Shown: in pieces, positions 34,279 through 43,900 of the stretch | Layout of the letters: every line of letters starts with the position of its first letter | Numbering within the stretch: position 1 is the stretch's first letter | NCBI GenBank assembly: GCA_025350055.1 | Contig: JANXYK010000041.1 | Coordinates: 1 to 64,000, forward strand | Reading direction: 5' to 3' | DNA: 64,000 nucleotides | From: Gammaproteobacteria bacterium | GTDB taxonomy: Bacteria > Pseudomonadota > Gammaproteobacteria > Steroidobacterales > Steroidobacteraceae | Notes under the pieces: generated by a model | The model's database searches: none | Told to the model about the DNA's origin: nothing | Seen by the model: the letters and a program-made list of their open reading frames with translations, nothing else | Translations under genes and position numbers: made by a program

Positions 34279-34956
34279 TCAGATAAGCCCGCGCTCGGCA
34301 AAGGACAGGCAGCCATTGTCGGCCACGATGCAGTGGTCGAGCACCCGGATATCCACCAGTGCCAGGGCCTCGCACAGCCGCCGGGTGATGAGCTCATCCG
34401 CCTGGCTGGGCTCGGCCACGCCGGAGGGGTGGTTGTGAGCCAGAATCACGGCGGCGGCGTTGCGGCCCAGCGCCTGTTTGACCACCTCGCGCGGGTGCAC
34501 GCTGGCCCCATCGATGGTGCCGCGAAACAGCTCGTCGAAAGCGATCAGGCGATGGCGATTGTCGAGGTGCAGGCAGCAGAACAGCTCGTGCGGTTGATCG
34601 CGTAGCCGCGCGATCAGGAAGCGGTGCGTGGCCGCGGGCGAATCGAGCAAGGGGCCGGTGCGCAGGGCTTCTGCATAGTGGCGGCGCGCCAGCTCGAGCG
34701 CAGCCTGCAGGCGGCAATAGCTGGCGGTGCCGAGGCCGGGGCTCTTCAGCAGGGTGGCGCGATCGGCCATCAACAGCTCGCGCAGCGAGTGATGCGTACC
34801 CAGCAGCATGCGCGCCAGATCGACCACATTGCTGCCGCGCACGCTGGAGCTGCCGATCAGCACAGCCAGCAGCTCGGCATCGGAAAGTGCGCTTGCTCCG
34901 CTCGTAAGCAATTTTTCACGCGGGCGCTCGGTCGCCGGCCAATCGCGCAGATTCAT
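34279..34956 (-). CDS. radC: RadC family JAMM/MPN protein
   Basis: 225 residues. An N-terminal helix-hairpin-helix part ([28 protein letters not shown]) precedes the MPN domain with the metalloprotease motif [14 protein letters not shown]. Named RadC for historical reasons; a repair role is not established and the biochemical activity is unknown. It is divergent from coaBC. Confidence 0.93.
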   Translation of the reverse strand: MNLRDWPATERPREKLLTSGASALSDAELLAVLIGSSSVRGSNVVDLARMLLGTHHSLRELLMADRATLLKSPGLGTASYCRLQAALELARRHYAEALRTGPLLDSPAATHRFLIARLRDQPHELFCCLHLDNRHRLIAFDELFRGTIDGASVHPREVVKQALGRNAAAVILAHNHPSGVAEPSQADELITRRLCEALALVDIRVLDHCIVADNGCLSFAERGLI

Positions 34957-35066
34957 GTGAGGTAATTCACAACCAGCCGTTGTAGAGGCCTCAAATACTC
35001 GCCGACATGGCCTCCGCGTGCGATGGACATATCAGGCGGGCATGGCATGAAACAGGCCTGCTGCCC

Positions 35067-35072
35067 GATAAT
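35067..35072 (+). promoter_or_regulatory. -10-like hexamer for a possible leaderless coaBC transcript
   Basis: GATAAT ends 6 nt before the ATG at 35079 and no ribosome-binding site is present. It deviates from TATAAT only in the first base. Confidence 0.45.
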
Positions 35073-35078
35073 GTGGCT

Positions 35079-36275
35079 ATGCGTGGCAAACACGTCATTC
35101 TGGGTGTTACCGGCGGCATCGCCGCTTACAAGAGCGCCGAACTCGTGCGCCGGCTCACCGAGCGCGGCGCCGAAGTGCAGGTCGTGATGACCGCCGCTGC
35201 ACGCGAATTCATCACCGCCACCACTTTCCAGGCTCTCTCGGGTCGCACCGTGCGCGAGAGCCTCTGGGATCCGGCGGCCGAAGGCGCGATGGGTCATATC
35301 GAACTCGCGCGCTGGGCCGACTTGGTATTGGTGGCGCCGGCTAGCGCCGATTTCCTCGCGCGACTCACGCACGGCCGCGCCGATGATCTGCTCGCCACGC
35401 TGTGTCTCGCCACTGCCGCACCGATCGTGTTGGCGCCGGCGATGAACCAGCAGATGTGGCAGAACGCCGCAACCCAAGCCAACGTCGCCATGCTCAAGAG
35501 CCGCGGCGTACGTCTGCTTGGCCCTGCCAGCGGCGATCAGGCCTGTGGTGAGGTGGGTCCGGGCCGCATGCTCGAGGCCGTGGAAATTGCCGACCTCGTC
35601 GAGCCGATGCTCGCAGTGCCCGGGCCGCTCACTGGCAAACGCGTGCTGATCACCGCCGGCCCGACGCGCGAGTGCATCGATCCGGTGCGCTTCATCAGCA
35701 ATCGCAGCTCCGGCAAGATGGGCTACGCCGTGGCGCAGGCGATGCGCGCGGCCGGTGCCGAAGTCGTGCTGGTGAGCGGGCCAGTCTCGCTGTGTGCGCC
35801 CACCGGCGTGCAACGCATCAGCGTGGAGAGCGCCGCGCAGATGTTTGAAGTCGTGCAGCAGCAGTTGCCGGGCACCGATGTTTTCGTCGCCACCGCTGCG
35901 GTGGCCGACTATCGGCCGCTGGAGATCGCGCCCGTCAAGATCAAGAAGCGCAACGAACAACTTACGGTCGAGATGACACGCACCACCGATATCCTGGCGA
36001 GCGTGGCGGCTCGCACCGACCGGCCCTTCGTGGTGGGCTTCGCCGCCGAGACCAACAACGTCGAGCAGCACGCGCTCGAGAAGCTGCTACGCAAAAATCT
36101 CGACATGATCGCCGCCAATGAAGTGAGTACCTGCAAGGCCTTCGATTGCGAAGACAACGCGCTGCTGGTGCTCTCGCGTGGCGGCGCGCGCGTCGAATTG
36201 CCGCAGGCACCCAAGCGCGAACTCGCCACCGCGCTGGTGGCATTGATCGCCGATCGCCTCAAATCCAAGGTCTGA
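35079..36275 (+). CDS. coaBC: Bifunctional phosphopantothenoylcysteine decarboxylase / phosphopantothenate-cysteine ligase
   Basis: 398 residues from the ATG at 35079, where [17 protein letters not shown] starts the flavoprotein domain (a longer frame from 35007 would add an unrelated leader). The CoaC half has the active-site His in [10 protein letters not shown] and PAMNQQMW. The CoaB half starts at [22 protein letters not shown] with SSGKMGYA and ATAAVADY. Two consecutive steps of CoA synthesis. It precedes dut by 7 nt. Confidence 0.96.
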   Translation: MRGKHVILGVTGGIAAYKSAELVRRLTERGAEVQVVMTAAAREFITATTFQALSGRTVRESLWDPAAEGAMGHIELARWADLVLVAPASADFLARLTHGRADDLLATLCLATAAPIVLAPAMNQQMWQNAATQANVAMLKSRGVRLLGPASGDQACGEVGPGRMLEAVEIADLVEPMLAVPGPLTGKRVLITAGPTRECIDPVRFISNRSSGKMGYAVAQAMRAAGAEVVLVSGPVSLCAPTGVQRISVESAAQMFEVVQQQLPGTDVFVATAAVADYRPLEIAPVKIKKRNEQLTVEMTRTTDILASVAARTDRPFVVGFAAETNNVEQHALEKLLRKNLDMIAANEVSTCKAFDCEDNALLVLSRGGARVELPQAPKRELATALVALIADRLKSKV

Positions 36276-36282
36276 AGTACTC

Positions 36283-36753
36283 ATGAATTCGCCGTTGCCC
36301 CGCGCACTGCAGGTGCGCATACTCGATGCGCGCGTTGGCCAGGAATTTCCGCTGCCGGCCTATGGAACCAGCGGATCGGCGGGCCTGGATCTGCGCGCCT
36401 GCATCGCGGCCCCGCTGACATTGCAGCCTGGCCAGGCCGAACTGATCTCCACCGGCATGGCCATTCACGTCGACGATCCGGCGCTCGCGGCGGTGATCCT
36501 GCCACGCTCGGGCCTCGGCCATAAACATGGCCTGGTGCTGGGGAATCTGGTCGGCCTGATCGATTCCGACTATCAGGGGCCGCTGATGGTCTCGTGTTGG
36601 AATCGCAGCGCCAATGCCTACACCGTGCAACCGGGCGAGCGCATCGCACAGCTGGTGATCATCAGCGTGACGCAGGTGCAGTTGCAGGTGGTGGAGCAGT
36701 TTACTGCGACGGAACGCGGCGCCGGTGGTTTCGGCCACACCGGCAAATCGTAG
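36283..36753 (+). CDS. dut: Deoxyuridine 5'-triphosphate nucleotidohydrolase
   Basis: 156 residues with the five trimeric dUTPase motifs: [34 protein letters not shown] and a C-terminal [10 protein letters not shown]. Removes dUTP and supplies dUMP for dTMP synthesis. Cotranscribed with coaBC. Confidence 0.97.
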   Translation: MNSPLPRALQVRILDARVGQEFPLPAYGTSGSAGLDLRACIAAPLTLQPGQAELISTGMAIHVDDPALAAVILPRSGLGHKHGLVLGNLVGLIDSDYQGPLMVSCWNRSANAYTVQPGERIAQLVIISVTQVQLQVVEQFTATERGAGGFGHTGKS

Positions 36754-36800
36754 TGGGATAAGTGCAGCGCGCGCGGCCTTGCGGTCGCTGGCGCCGCCGC

Positions 36801-37433
36801 TCAACTGCTGGTATTGCTGGTCAGCTCGCGATAGCGCGAGATATCCGACTCGAACTGCGTGCGTACTGTCAGCAGTTCCTTGGAGCGATTGTCGAGCGCG
36901 CGCTTCTGCGTGCGCACATCGTTCGAGGCGCGCACCAGTTCTTCAGTGAGATCATCGGGCATGCGCCGCGCATCGGGCTTGGTGTTGTAGGGTTTGAATC
37001 GCATCGCGCGATCCTGCAGGGCTTTCAGCCGCGTCTGCAGCAGGTCGATGTAGGCGTTGGTGGCCTTGATCTGCCCGTTGATCTGATCGAGCCGCTCGTC
37101 GCGCAGCCGCTCGATGTCCTTGGCGGACGTGTAGGTGGTCAGCAGGAAGCGATCGTGCTGCGCCCGCTGCGCGATTTCCTGTTCGTGCTTGCGCTGCTCG
37201 GCCAGCTGCTGCGCAGTCTTCAGCGCCTCGACGTGCTGCACTTCGATGCCCTGGTTGTTGAGCACCCGCCGCTCGGACTGCGCGTATTCGGGCGGTACCG
37301 CATCGCCGTAGTGGCGCTCCCCGTTCTTGTCGACCCAGCTGTAGTTGCGGTTGTTGGCTTCCGCGGCCCACACGGCTGCGGCGCTGGCCACCCAGAGCAG
37401 TGCCATCCCTGCAATGCGAATCGGCATCTTCAT
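36801..37433 (-). CDS. Exported DUF4124 protein with coiled coil
   Basis: 210 residues from the ATG at 37433 (GGAG 11 nt upstream; a GTG four codons earlier is possible). A signal peptide ends near VWA. The DUF4124 part is YSWVDKNGERHYGDAVPPE, a short beta motif common in gammaproteobacterial envelope proteins. A long charged helical region (about 75-205) follows and probably forms a coiled coil. Function unknown. Confidence 0.8.
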   Translation of the reverse strand: MKMPIRIAGMALLWVASAAAVWAAEANNRNYSWVDKNGERHYGDAVPPEYAQSERRVLNNQGIEVQHVEALKTAQQLAEQRKHEQEIAQRAQHDRFLLTTYTSAKDIERLRDERLDQINGQIKATNAYIDLLQTRLKALQDRAMRFKPYNTKPDARRMPDDLTEELVRASNDVRTQKRALDNRSKELLTVRTQFESDISRYRELTSNTSS

Positions 37434-37512
37434 TATGTCAGCCACTCCACCGGTTACCCGGCCAAGGCCAATTGTCCACGCGGCGCGCCTGAGAGCAAGC
37501 GCGCTGCTGCGC

Positions 37513-38175
37513 TCAAGGAGACTCGCTCACACCATACTGCTCGCGATAGGCGCGCAGACTGGCCAGCTGCTCGGGGCTGATTCTGGCACCAGACCCGTTC
37601 GCAAGTGCCTCGATCAGCCCGCCCAGCGTGAGGATACTCACGCAGCGCAGTCCAAACTGTGAAGTTACTTCCTGTACGGCCGATTGACTACCCTGGCCGC
37701 GCTCCTGGCGGTCCAGGGCGAGAGCCACCGCTACCGGTTGGGCGCCCTGGGCGCGGATCAGTTCAATGGATTCGCGCACTGCGGTGCCGGCCGTGATCAC
37801 GTCATCGACAATGACCACGCGCCCGTGCAGCGCGCTGCCGACAATCAGCCCGGCCTCGCCGTGGTCCTTGGCTTCCTTGCGGTTGAAGGCCCAGGGGATA
37901 TTGCGACCCTGCGCCTCGGCGTAGGCGATCGCGCAGGCGGACACCAGCGGGATGCCCTTGTAGGCCGGGCCGAACAGCTGATCGAAACCCAATCCCGAGG
38001 CCGCCAGGGCCGCGGCATAGCAGCGTCCAAGCCGCGCCAGTGAACGACCGTCATTGAACAGGCCGGCATTGAAGAAGTAGGGGCTGATGCGCCCCGACTT
38101 GAGCTTGAACTCTCCGAAGCGCAAGGCCTGGCGCTCGAGCGCCAGTTCGAGAAAATCCCGCTGGTAATCCTGCAT
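37513..38175 (-). CDS. pyrE: Orotate phosphoribosyltransferase
   Basis: 220 residues. Conserved stretches are [35 protein letters not shown] (catalytic loop) and the PRPP-binding [16 protein letters not shown]. Makes OMP in pyrimidine synthesis. Its start codon lies only 23 bp from that of the divergent xthA. Confidence 0.96.
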   Translation of the reverse strand: MQDYQRDFLELALERQALRFGEFKLKSGRISPYFFNAGLFNDGRSLARLGRCYAAALAASGLGFDQLFGPAYKGIPLVSACAIAYAEAQGRNIPWAFNRKEAKDHGEAGLIVGSALHGRVVIVDDVITAGTAVRESIELIRAQGAQPVAVALALDRQERGQGSQSAVQEVTSQFGLRCVSILTLGGLIEALANGSGARISPEQLASLRAYREQYGVSESP

Positions 38176-38186
38176 GCGCGGCAGGC

Positions 38187-38192
38187 TATCAT
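38187..38192 (+). promoter_or_regulatory. -10-like hexamer for a possible leaderless xthA transcript
   Basis: TATCAT ends 6 nt before the xthA ATG and there is no ribosome-binding site. Any -35 would lie within the pyrE coding region. Confidence 0.5.
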
Positions 38193-38198
38193 GTCGCC

Positions 38199-38966
38199 AT
38201 GCGTGTGATCACTCTGAACGTCAACGGCATCCGCTCCGCTGCCGCCAAAGGACTATTCCCCTGGCTTGCGCGCCAGGATGCAGACGTGATCTGCCTGCAG
38301 GAAGTGCGCGCCCGCGAAGAGCAGTTCGAGGGCCACGACATCGGGCTGGCCGGTTACCACGCGGCCTACTATCCGGCGGAACGGCCGGGCTATGCGGGCG
38401 TAGCGCTCTATTCGCGCCAGAAACCCGAGCGCGTGGTGCGCGGTTTCGGTGTCGATGAGTTCGACAACGAGGGTCGTTACCTCGAGGCGCAGTTTCCCGG
38501 CCTGTCGGTGATTTCGCTCTACCTGCCTTCGGGCTCTTCGGGGCCGGAACGTCAGGCTTCGAAGAACCGTTTCCTCGATGCCTTCATGCCGCACCTCAAG
38601 AGTCTGCGTCGCCGTCGCCGCCAGGCGATCCTGTGTGGCGACTGGAACATCGCCCACAAGCAGATCGATCTGAAGAACTGGAAGTCGAACCAGAAGAACT
38701 CGGGCTTCCTGCCCGAAGAGCGCGCCTGGCTGGACACGCTGTTCGATGACGCGGGCTACGTGGATGCCTTTCGCAGCGTGAATGGCGAGCCGGATCAATA
38801 CACCTGGTGGTCGAATCGCGGCGCTGCGTTTGCCAAGAATGTCGGTTGGCGCATCGACTATCAGATCACGACGCCTGGCCTCAAAGGCGCGGCGCGCGCG
38901 GCGCAGATCTACAAGACCAAGCGATTCTCGGACCACGCGCCGCTGATCATGGACTACGAGTTGTAG
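38199..38966 (+). CDS. xthA: Exodeoxyribonuclease III family AP endonuclease
   Basis: 255 residues. Signature motifs are [44 protein letters not shown], and [21 protein letters not shown] with a C-terminal [11 protein letters not shown]. Acts on abasic sites and 3' blocks in base excision repair. First of a tight plus-strand run with the AmpG-like gene (4-nt gap). Confidence 0.95.
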   Translation: MRVITLNVNGIRSAAAKGLFPWLARQDADVICLQEVRAREEQFEGHDIGLAGYHAAYYPAERPGYAGVALYSRQKPERVVRGFGVDEFDNEGRYLEAQFPGLSVISLYLPSGSSGPERQASKNRFLDAFMPHLKSLRRRRRQAILCGDWNIAHKQIDLKNWKSNQKNSGFLPEERAWLDTLFDDAGYVDAFRSVNGEPDQYTWWSNRGAAFAKNVGWRIDYQITTPGLKGAARAAQIYKTKRFSDHAPLIMDYEL

Positions 38967-38970
38967 AGCG

Positions 38971-40215
38971 ATGTCCGCTGCCAAGCCGAGCCTGCGGGAC
39001 ATTTTCTCGAGCCCCAAACTGCTGATCATCATGGGGCTGGGTGCGGCCTCGGGCTTTCCGAACCAGATCACCGAGAGCGCGCTGCAGGCCTGGCTCAAGG
39101 ACGCTGGCACCAGCAATACCACCATCGGCGTCCTCACTTACGTGGCGATTCCCTATCTGCTCAAGTTCCTGTGGGCGCCATTGCTCGATCGCTATCCGTT
39201 GCCGTTCCTAGGCCGGCGGCGCGGCTGGATGTTTGTGTTCCAGATGTGCCTCGCGGTCGCCATCGCGACTTTCGCGATGCAGGACCCAAAGCTGTCACTG
39301 ACGGCAGTCGCTGTGACGGCGCTGGTCATCGTGTTCTTTTCCGCTTCCCAGGACATCGTTATCGATGCCTACCGCACCGATATTTCGCTGCCACACGAGC
39401 GCGGCGCGACGGCTGCTGCCAACAACCTGGGTTATCGCGCCTGCGCCTGGCTGGCTTTTGCCGCGGCTTTGGTGATGGCCGATCAGATGGGTTGGCGCCT
39501 GGCCTTCCTCGTGCTGGCGGCGGTGATGGTCGGCTTTGCGCTGATTACCTGGGCCGCGCCTGAAGCCGAGTACCTCGCGCCGCCACCCACGTCGCTGAAG
39601 GAGTCGGTGCTGGCACCTCTGCGTGAGCTGTTGGGTTCGCCCGGCGCGCTCGGCCTGATCACGGTGATCATTACCTTCAAGATCGGCAATGCACTTGCGC
39701 TGAAGTTCTACACGCCCTTCCTGATGGACATCGGCTTCACCAAGACCGAGATCGGTCTGGTCGCCAAGGCTGTGCTCACAACCAGTGCCATTGTCGGCGG
39801 TGTACTGGGCGGCCTGTGGATGATTCGCCTGGGTCTGCTGCGGGCGATGCTGTTGTTCGGCGTACTGCAGACCGTGACTACACTCGCCTTCTATTTTCTC
39901 GCCCTGGCTGGCAAGAATTTCCCGCTGATGATCGCTGCGACGGCCATCGAGAATCTCTCGGCGGCCATGGGCAACATCGCCGAAGTGGCCTTGATCATGG
40001 CAATGTGCAACCGGCGCTTCAGCGCGTTCCAGTATGCCTTGCTGTCGGTGCTGGCGCTGTTGCCGCGCTATCTGATCGGCGGCCCGGCCGGCATGCTGGC
40101 CGACTTCGGCGGTTGGCCGCATTACTTCGTGGTGGCCTTTATCGTGGGCATCCCTGGCGTGGTGAACGTGTGGTTCATGCGCGATCGCATCGCGGCGCTC
40201 GATGTCCAGCGATGA
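38971..40215 (+). CDS. AmpG-like muropeptide permease (PAT family MFS)
   Basis: 414 residues with about 12 hydrophobic helices. ASGFPNQITESALQAWL near the N-terminus, the loop FLGRRRGWM and ASQDIVIDAYRTD are typical of the AmpG/PAT group, which imports GlcNAc-anhydroMurNAc peptides for murein recycling. Together with the epimerase and dipeptidase genes elsewhere in the window it supports active wall recycling. It overlaps the Rieske gene by 14 nt. Confidence 0.85.
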   Translation: MSAAKPSLRDIFSSPKLLIIMGLGAASGFPNQITESALQAWLKDAGTSNTTIGVLTYVAIPYLLKFLWAPLLDRYPLPFLGRRRGWMFVFQMCLAVAIATFAMQDPKLSLTAVAVTALVIVFFSASQDIVIDAYRTDISLPHERGATAAANNLGYRACAWLAFAAALVMADQMGWRLAFLVLAAVMVGFALITWAAPEAEYLAPPPTSLKESVLAPLRELLGSPGALGLITVIITFKIGNALALKFYTPFLMDIGFTKTEIGLVAKAVLTTSAIVGGVLGGLWMIRLGLLRAMLLFGVLQTVTTLAFYFLALAGKNFPLMIAATAIENLSAAMGNIAEVALIMAMCNRRFSAFQYALLSVLALLPRYLIGGPAGMLADFGGWPHYFVVAFIVGIPGVVNVWFMRDRIAALDVQR

Positions 40216-40594
40216 GATCGATCTGGAGCGCGTGCTGTGTCGGGTGGCAGAGCTCGAGGCTACCGGGTGCCGCGAGTTCCGCCTCGGCGGCGGCGACTGG
40301 CCGCTCAAGGGTTTCATCGTGCGCGCGGGCGGCGAGGTGCGCGCCTACATCAATCGCTGCCCGCACCAGTCGCTGTCGCTGAACCTGATGCCCGATCGAT
40401 TCCTCAGCGCCGATAACTCGGTGATCGTCTGCAGCATGCACGGCGCGATCTTCGAGAAGGCCACCGGGCTGTGCGTGGCCGGGCCTTGCGCGGGTCGCGC
40501 ACTGGCAATTGTGTCCGTAGTGGTCGTGGCAGGCCTGGTGATGTTGGCCGAAGGTGTGGACGCCGCCGCGCTGATCAGGCGATTCGCAGGCTGA
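40202..40594 (+). CDS. Small Rieske [2Fe-2S] protein
   Basis: 130 residues. The two cluster-binding motifs are CPHQSL and CSMHGAIFEKATGLC, giving the Cys-His pairs of a ferredoxin-like Rieske domain, followed by a short hydrophobic C-terminal helix. Probably an electron carrier for an unidentified oxygenase or reductase. Starts inside the end of the AmpG-like gene, so expression is coupled. Confidence 0.88.
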   Translation: MSSDEIDLERVLCRVAELEATGCREFRLGGGDWPLKGFIVRAGGEVRAYINRCPHQSLSLNLMPDRFLSADNSVIVCSMHGAIFEKATGLCVAGPCAGRALAIVSVVVVAGLVMLAEGVDAAALIRRFAG

Positions 40595-40601
40595 CCACCC
40601 C

Positions 40602-40815
40602 GTGCGGGCGCGCAAGCTCATCGACCGTGCCCTCGGCGACGACGAGCCCGTGCTGGTATCGCTGCTGGTACTGGTGGAGTGCGAATGGGTGCTTCGCAGC
40701 CGCTATGGGTTCAGCAAGGAGGTGCTGCGGAGCATCTTCAGCGCACTGCTTGAGTCGCGCGACGGCGAGCTTCGACGCCAAAGCGGCCCGTTTCCCTGGT
40801 GTAGTGCCGGCCTGA
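40602..40815 (+). pseudogene. Decayed vapC-like PIN toxin remnant
   Basis: One frame reads KLIDRALGDDEPVLVSLLV and ECEWVLRSRYGFSKEVLRSIF with SALLESRDG, the middle of a VapC-type PIN domain. It lacks the N-terminal DTNVL strand with the first catalytic Asp. Immediately after, a different frame reads ASFDAKAARFPG, the usual C-terminal end of these toxins. The intervening segment with the second acidic cluster is deleted. No antitoxin gene is adjacent. A dead remnant. Confidence 0.65.
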
Positions 40816-40874
40816 CAGCCAGTGCGCTGCGCAATCTCCGGATTGCCAGTCAGCGAATGAGCTGTCACCCCGGT

Positions 40875-40880
40875 TAGTAT
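40875..40880 (+). promoter_or_regulatory. -10-like hexamer for a possible leaderless uup transcript
   Basis: TAGTAT ends 6 nt before the ATG at 40887 and no ribosome-binding site intervenes. Confidence 0.5.
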
Positions 40881-40886
40881 CCGCGC

Positions 40887-42698
40887 ATGTCAATCCTTTC
40901 CCTGCTCGCCGGCGAACTCGCCTACGGCCTCACGCCGCTGCTCGATGCGGCTTCCTGCACCATCAATGAAGGCGAGCGCATCGGCCTGATCGGCCGCAAC
41001 GGCACCGGCAAATCAACCTTGCTCAGTGTAATCACTGGCCGCACCCTGCTCGACAGCGGCCTGGTGCAGCGACGCGAAAACCTGCGCATCGCCACGGTGG
41101 AGCAGGAGCCCGAGTTGCCGCCGGCCGAGTCGCTGCTCGAGAGTCTGCGGTTGCGTGGTCATTTTGAAGCCATGGACGATGATCGCTATCGCTGGAACAC
41201 CGAGAGGCGACTCGCCGAATACGCCACGCGCCTCGGCCTCGATACAACCGTGAACCCCACAATGGCCTCGGGCGGAGAGCGCAAGCGCGCCGCACTGGCG
41301 CTGGCCTTCGCGCTCGATCCGGATCTGCTGCTGCTCGATGAGCCCACCAACCATCTGGATCTCGAGGCCATCAGCCAGCTCGAGGAGCTGCTGAACAAAG
41401 GTCCGACGCTGGTGTTCGTCACCCACGATCGCTGGTTCCTCGATCGGGTCGCGACGCGCATCTTCGAGCTCGATCGCGGGTGGTTGCGCAGCTACCCGGG
41501 CAACTACAGCGCTTACGAAGAGCAGAAGGCGGCGCAGCTGGCCGCCGAGGCAGTGGGTGCGCGCAAGTTCGACAAGTTCTGGGCGCAGGAGGAAGTGTGG
41601 ATACGCCGCGGCATCGAGGCCCGACGTACGCGCAACGAAGGCCGCGTGCGTCGCCTCGAACAACTGCGCGTGGCGCGTGTCGAGCGGCGTGAGCGCATCG
41701 GCAACCTCAAGCTCAGCATCGATGCCAGTGAGCGTTCCGGCAAACTGGTGGCCGAGCTCGAGGGTGTGAGCAAATCCTTTGGCGGCCGCGCGATCGTCAA
41801 GGATCTGGACCTGCGCTTGATGCGCGGCGATCGCCTGGGTCTGCTGGGACCCAACGGTGCTGGCAAAACGACACTGCTGCGCCTGATCCTGGGCGAAGGC
41901 GCGCCCGACAGCGGCCGCGTGCGCCTGGGCAGCAACCTGCAGGTCGCGTACTTCGACCAGTTGCGCGCGCAGCTCGATCTGGACCAGACCGTAGCAGCGA
42001 CCGTCAGCTCGAATTCCGACTGGGTGGACGTGGGCGGCGAGCGCCGCCACATCACCAGCTACCTCAGTGATTTCCTGTTCTCGTCCAAGCGTGCCGCGAC
42101 GCCGGTGCGGGCGCTCTCGGGCGGTGAACGCAATCGACTGTTGCTGGCGCGGCTGTTCGCGCGGCCTGCCAACGTACTGGTGCTCGATGAGCCCACCAAC
42201 GATCTGGATATCGAATCGCTGGAGCTGCTCGAAGCCGCGCTGCAATCCTTCGCGGGCACCTTGCTGCTGGTCAGCCACGATCGCGTGTTCGTTGACAACG
42301 TGGTCACGCAGACGCTGGTGGCGGAAGGCGACGGGCGCTGGCAGGAATACGTGGGCGGCTACAGCGACTGGCTGGCGCAGCGCGCACAGCGGGGGCAGCG
42401 CTCCGTTGCGGCATCGGCGCCGGCGCCCGCAGCGGCCAAGCCAAGCAAGGCGGCGCGCGCCAAAATGTCATACAAGGACGTGCGCGAACTCGCGGCCCTG
42501 CCCGACGAGCTCGCTGCACTGGACACCGAGCAGCGCGCGCTGGTCGAGCGCATGAGCGCCGCCGACTATCATCGCGTCAATGCCGCGCTCATGCGCGCCG
42601 ACGCCGAGCGTGCGGCGGCGATCGAACAATTGCTGGCAGAGAAATTTACGCGCTGGGAGCTGCTCGAGCAGCAGGCCGCAGGCACTTCCGGCGGTTGA
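40887..42698 (+). CDS. uup: ABC-F family ATPase, Uup-like
   Basis: 603 residues, two ABC domains in one chain and no membrane segments. Domain 1: GRNGTGKSTLL, ASGGERKRAALA, LLLLDEPTNHLDLEA. Domain 2: GPNGAGKTTLLRL, LSGGERNRLLLA, VLVLDEPTNDLDIES. A linker rich in Arg and a C-terminal coiled-coil extension (from about 510) fit Uup rather than EttA or RbbA. ABC-F proteins act on ribosomes, and Uup also affects transposon excision and branched DNA. Confidence 0.92.
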   Translation: MSILSLLAGELAYGLTPLLDAASCTINEGERIGLIGRNGTGKSTLLSVITGRTLLDSGLVQRRENLRIATVEQEPELPPAESLLESLRLRGHFEAMDDDRYRWNTERRLAEYATRLGLDTTVNPTMASGGERKRAALALAFALDPDLLLLDEPTNHLDLEAISQLEELLNKGPTLVFVTHDRWFLDRVATRIFELDRGWLRSYPGNYSAYEEQKAAQLAAEAVGARKFDKFWAQEEVWIRRGIEARRTRNEGRVRRLEQLRVARVERRERIGNLKLSIDASERSGKLVAELEGVSKSFGGRAIVKDLDLRLMRGDRLGLLGPNGAGKTTLLRLILGEGAPDSGRVRLGSNLQVAYFDQLRAQLDLDQTVAATVSSNSDWVDVGGERRHITSYLSDFLFSSKRAATPVRALSGGERNRLLLARLFARPANVLVLDEPTNDLDIESLELLEAALQSFAGTLLLVSHDRVFVDNVVTQTLVAEGDGRWQEYVGGYSDWLAQRAQRGQRSVAASAPAPAAAKPSKAARAKMSYKDVRELAALPDELAALDTEQRALVERMSAADYHRVNAALMRADAERAAAIEQLLAEKFTRWELLEQQAAGTSGG

Positions 42699-42731
42699 AT
42701 TGCCGGGCGTGTGCTGGCTGAATTGCGCGCT

Positions 42732-43049
42732 TCAGAGATTCTCGAACAGATCGAGCCCGCCGGTGCTGCTGGCGTTGAGTGCGCGATCGTCCTGGGTGGG
42801 ATCGCGGCCGCCGCGATCGTCTTCGGCATCGACATCAACTGAACCGTGCCAGTCTTCCGGTGGTTCGGCCTCGCGAATGGCGCCGCTGGCGCACTGCGTG
42901 TGCCAATCTGCGAGATCGAATTCCTCGAGCGTGCCGTCGAAGAACTGCACTTCCACAGTACTTTCCGCCTCGTCGATGGCGACTACCTCGAACAGCTCAA
43001 TGCCTCGCAGTCGGTACCAATCGCCTATGCCCGGTTGTTGCACAGTCAT
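42732..43049 (-). CDS. DUF6763 family small acidic protein
   Basis: 105 residues with GGAGGT upstream. Contains IGDWYRLRGIELFEVVAID, VEVQFFDGTLEEFD and AEPPEDWHGSVD; strongly acidic overall. The motif pattern fits a family seen across gammaproteobacteria with no known function. The beta-rich start resembles a small barrel. It is downstream of trmB on the same strand. Confidence 0.72.
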   Translation of the reverse strand: MTVQQPGIGDWYRLRGIELFEVVAIDEAESTVEVQFFDGTLEEFDLADWHTQCASGAIREAEPPEDWHGSVDVDAEDDRGGRDPTQDDRALNASSTGGLDLFENL

Positions 43050-43152
43050 TGCGGCACCTCCACACGGGCCATGGTGCGCCCGCCATCGACGCGGTACAAG
43101 TGCGAAATGTGTCGCCGAAGCACGAATTGCGAAACCTGTCGTGCAATCGCCT

Positions 43153-43881
43153 TCAGGTGGGGCGGCGGAAGCAGAACTCGCTCACCGCGTGACCGAGTCG
43201 AAGGCCACGACGCTCGAAACGTGTCTGCGCGCGCGCCGTGGCGGGCGGCCGCGCTGCAGCGTCGCGTGCAGCCGCCGTGCCAGCAGCGTCATCGCGCGCC
43301 AACGATTCAAATTGCTCGCAGCCATCGAGCACCAGCTGGATATGCTCGGCGTATGGCAGCCAATCTGTGGCGAGTAACAGACGACCACCCACGGCGAGGC
43401 GCGAGGCCACCAGGTCCACGAACGCGGGCTGTATCAGGCGGCGTTTGTGGTGGCGCGACTTGGGCCAGGGATCAGGAAACAGGATCTGCACTTCATCCAG
43501 CGCCTGCGGCGCAATCTGCACTTGCAGCACTTCGATCGCATCATGACTGGCGATACGCAGATTGTGGATGCCGGCTGCGGCGGCCGCGTTCAGTAGTTGG
43601 CCGACGCCGGCGCGATGCACTTCCACGCCCAGGAAGTTGCGTTGCGGTTCGGCCACGGCGCGCGCCAGCAAGTGCTCGCCATTGCCAAAGCCGATTTCCA
43701 TGGTGCATGGCGCCATGCGACCGAACAGCGCATCCAGGTGCACCGGTTGTGGACGGAAATCCAGTCCATAGTCGGGCCAGCAGTCCGTCAGCGCACGTTG
43801 TTGCGCCACGGTGACGCGCCCGTTGCGCCGCACGAAAGATCTTACGGTGCGGATGTGTGGCGGGGTGGGGGCATCTGGCAT
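43153..43881 (-). CDS. trmB: tRNA (guanine-N7-)-methyltransferase
   Basis: 242 residues from the ATG at 43881 (a longer frame extends into the kinase gene). N-terminal IRTVRSFVRRNGRVT and the core MEIGFGNGEHLL, FPDPWPKSRHHKRRLIQP, and LLLATDWLPYAEH are characteristic. Methylates G46 of tRNAs. It lies 19 nt after the sensor kinase stop and may be read through from that operon. Confidence 0.94.
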   Translation of the reverse strand: MPDAPTPPHIRTVRSFVRRNGRVTVAQQRALTDCWPDYGLDFRPQPVHLDALFGRMAPCTMEIGFGNGEHLLARAVAEPQRNFLGVEVHRAGVGQLLNAAAAAGIHNLRIASHDAIEVLQVQIAPQALDEVQILFPDPWPKSRHHKRRLIQPAFVDLVASRLAVGGRLLLATDWLPYAEHIQLVLDGCEQFESLARDDAAGTAAARDAAARPPATARAQTRFERRGLRLGHAVSEFCFRRPT

Positions 43882-43900
43882 GCCCCATGGTCGGGGTTTT

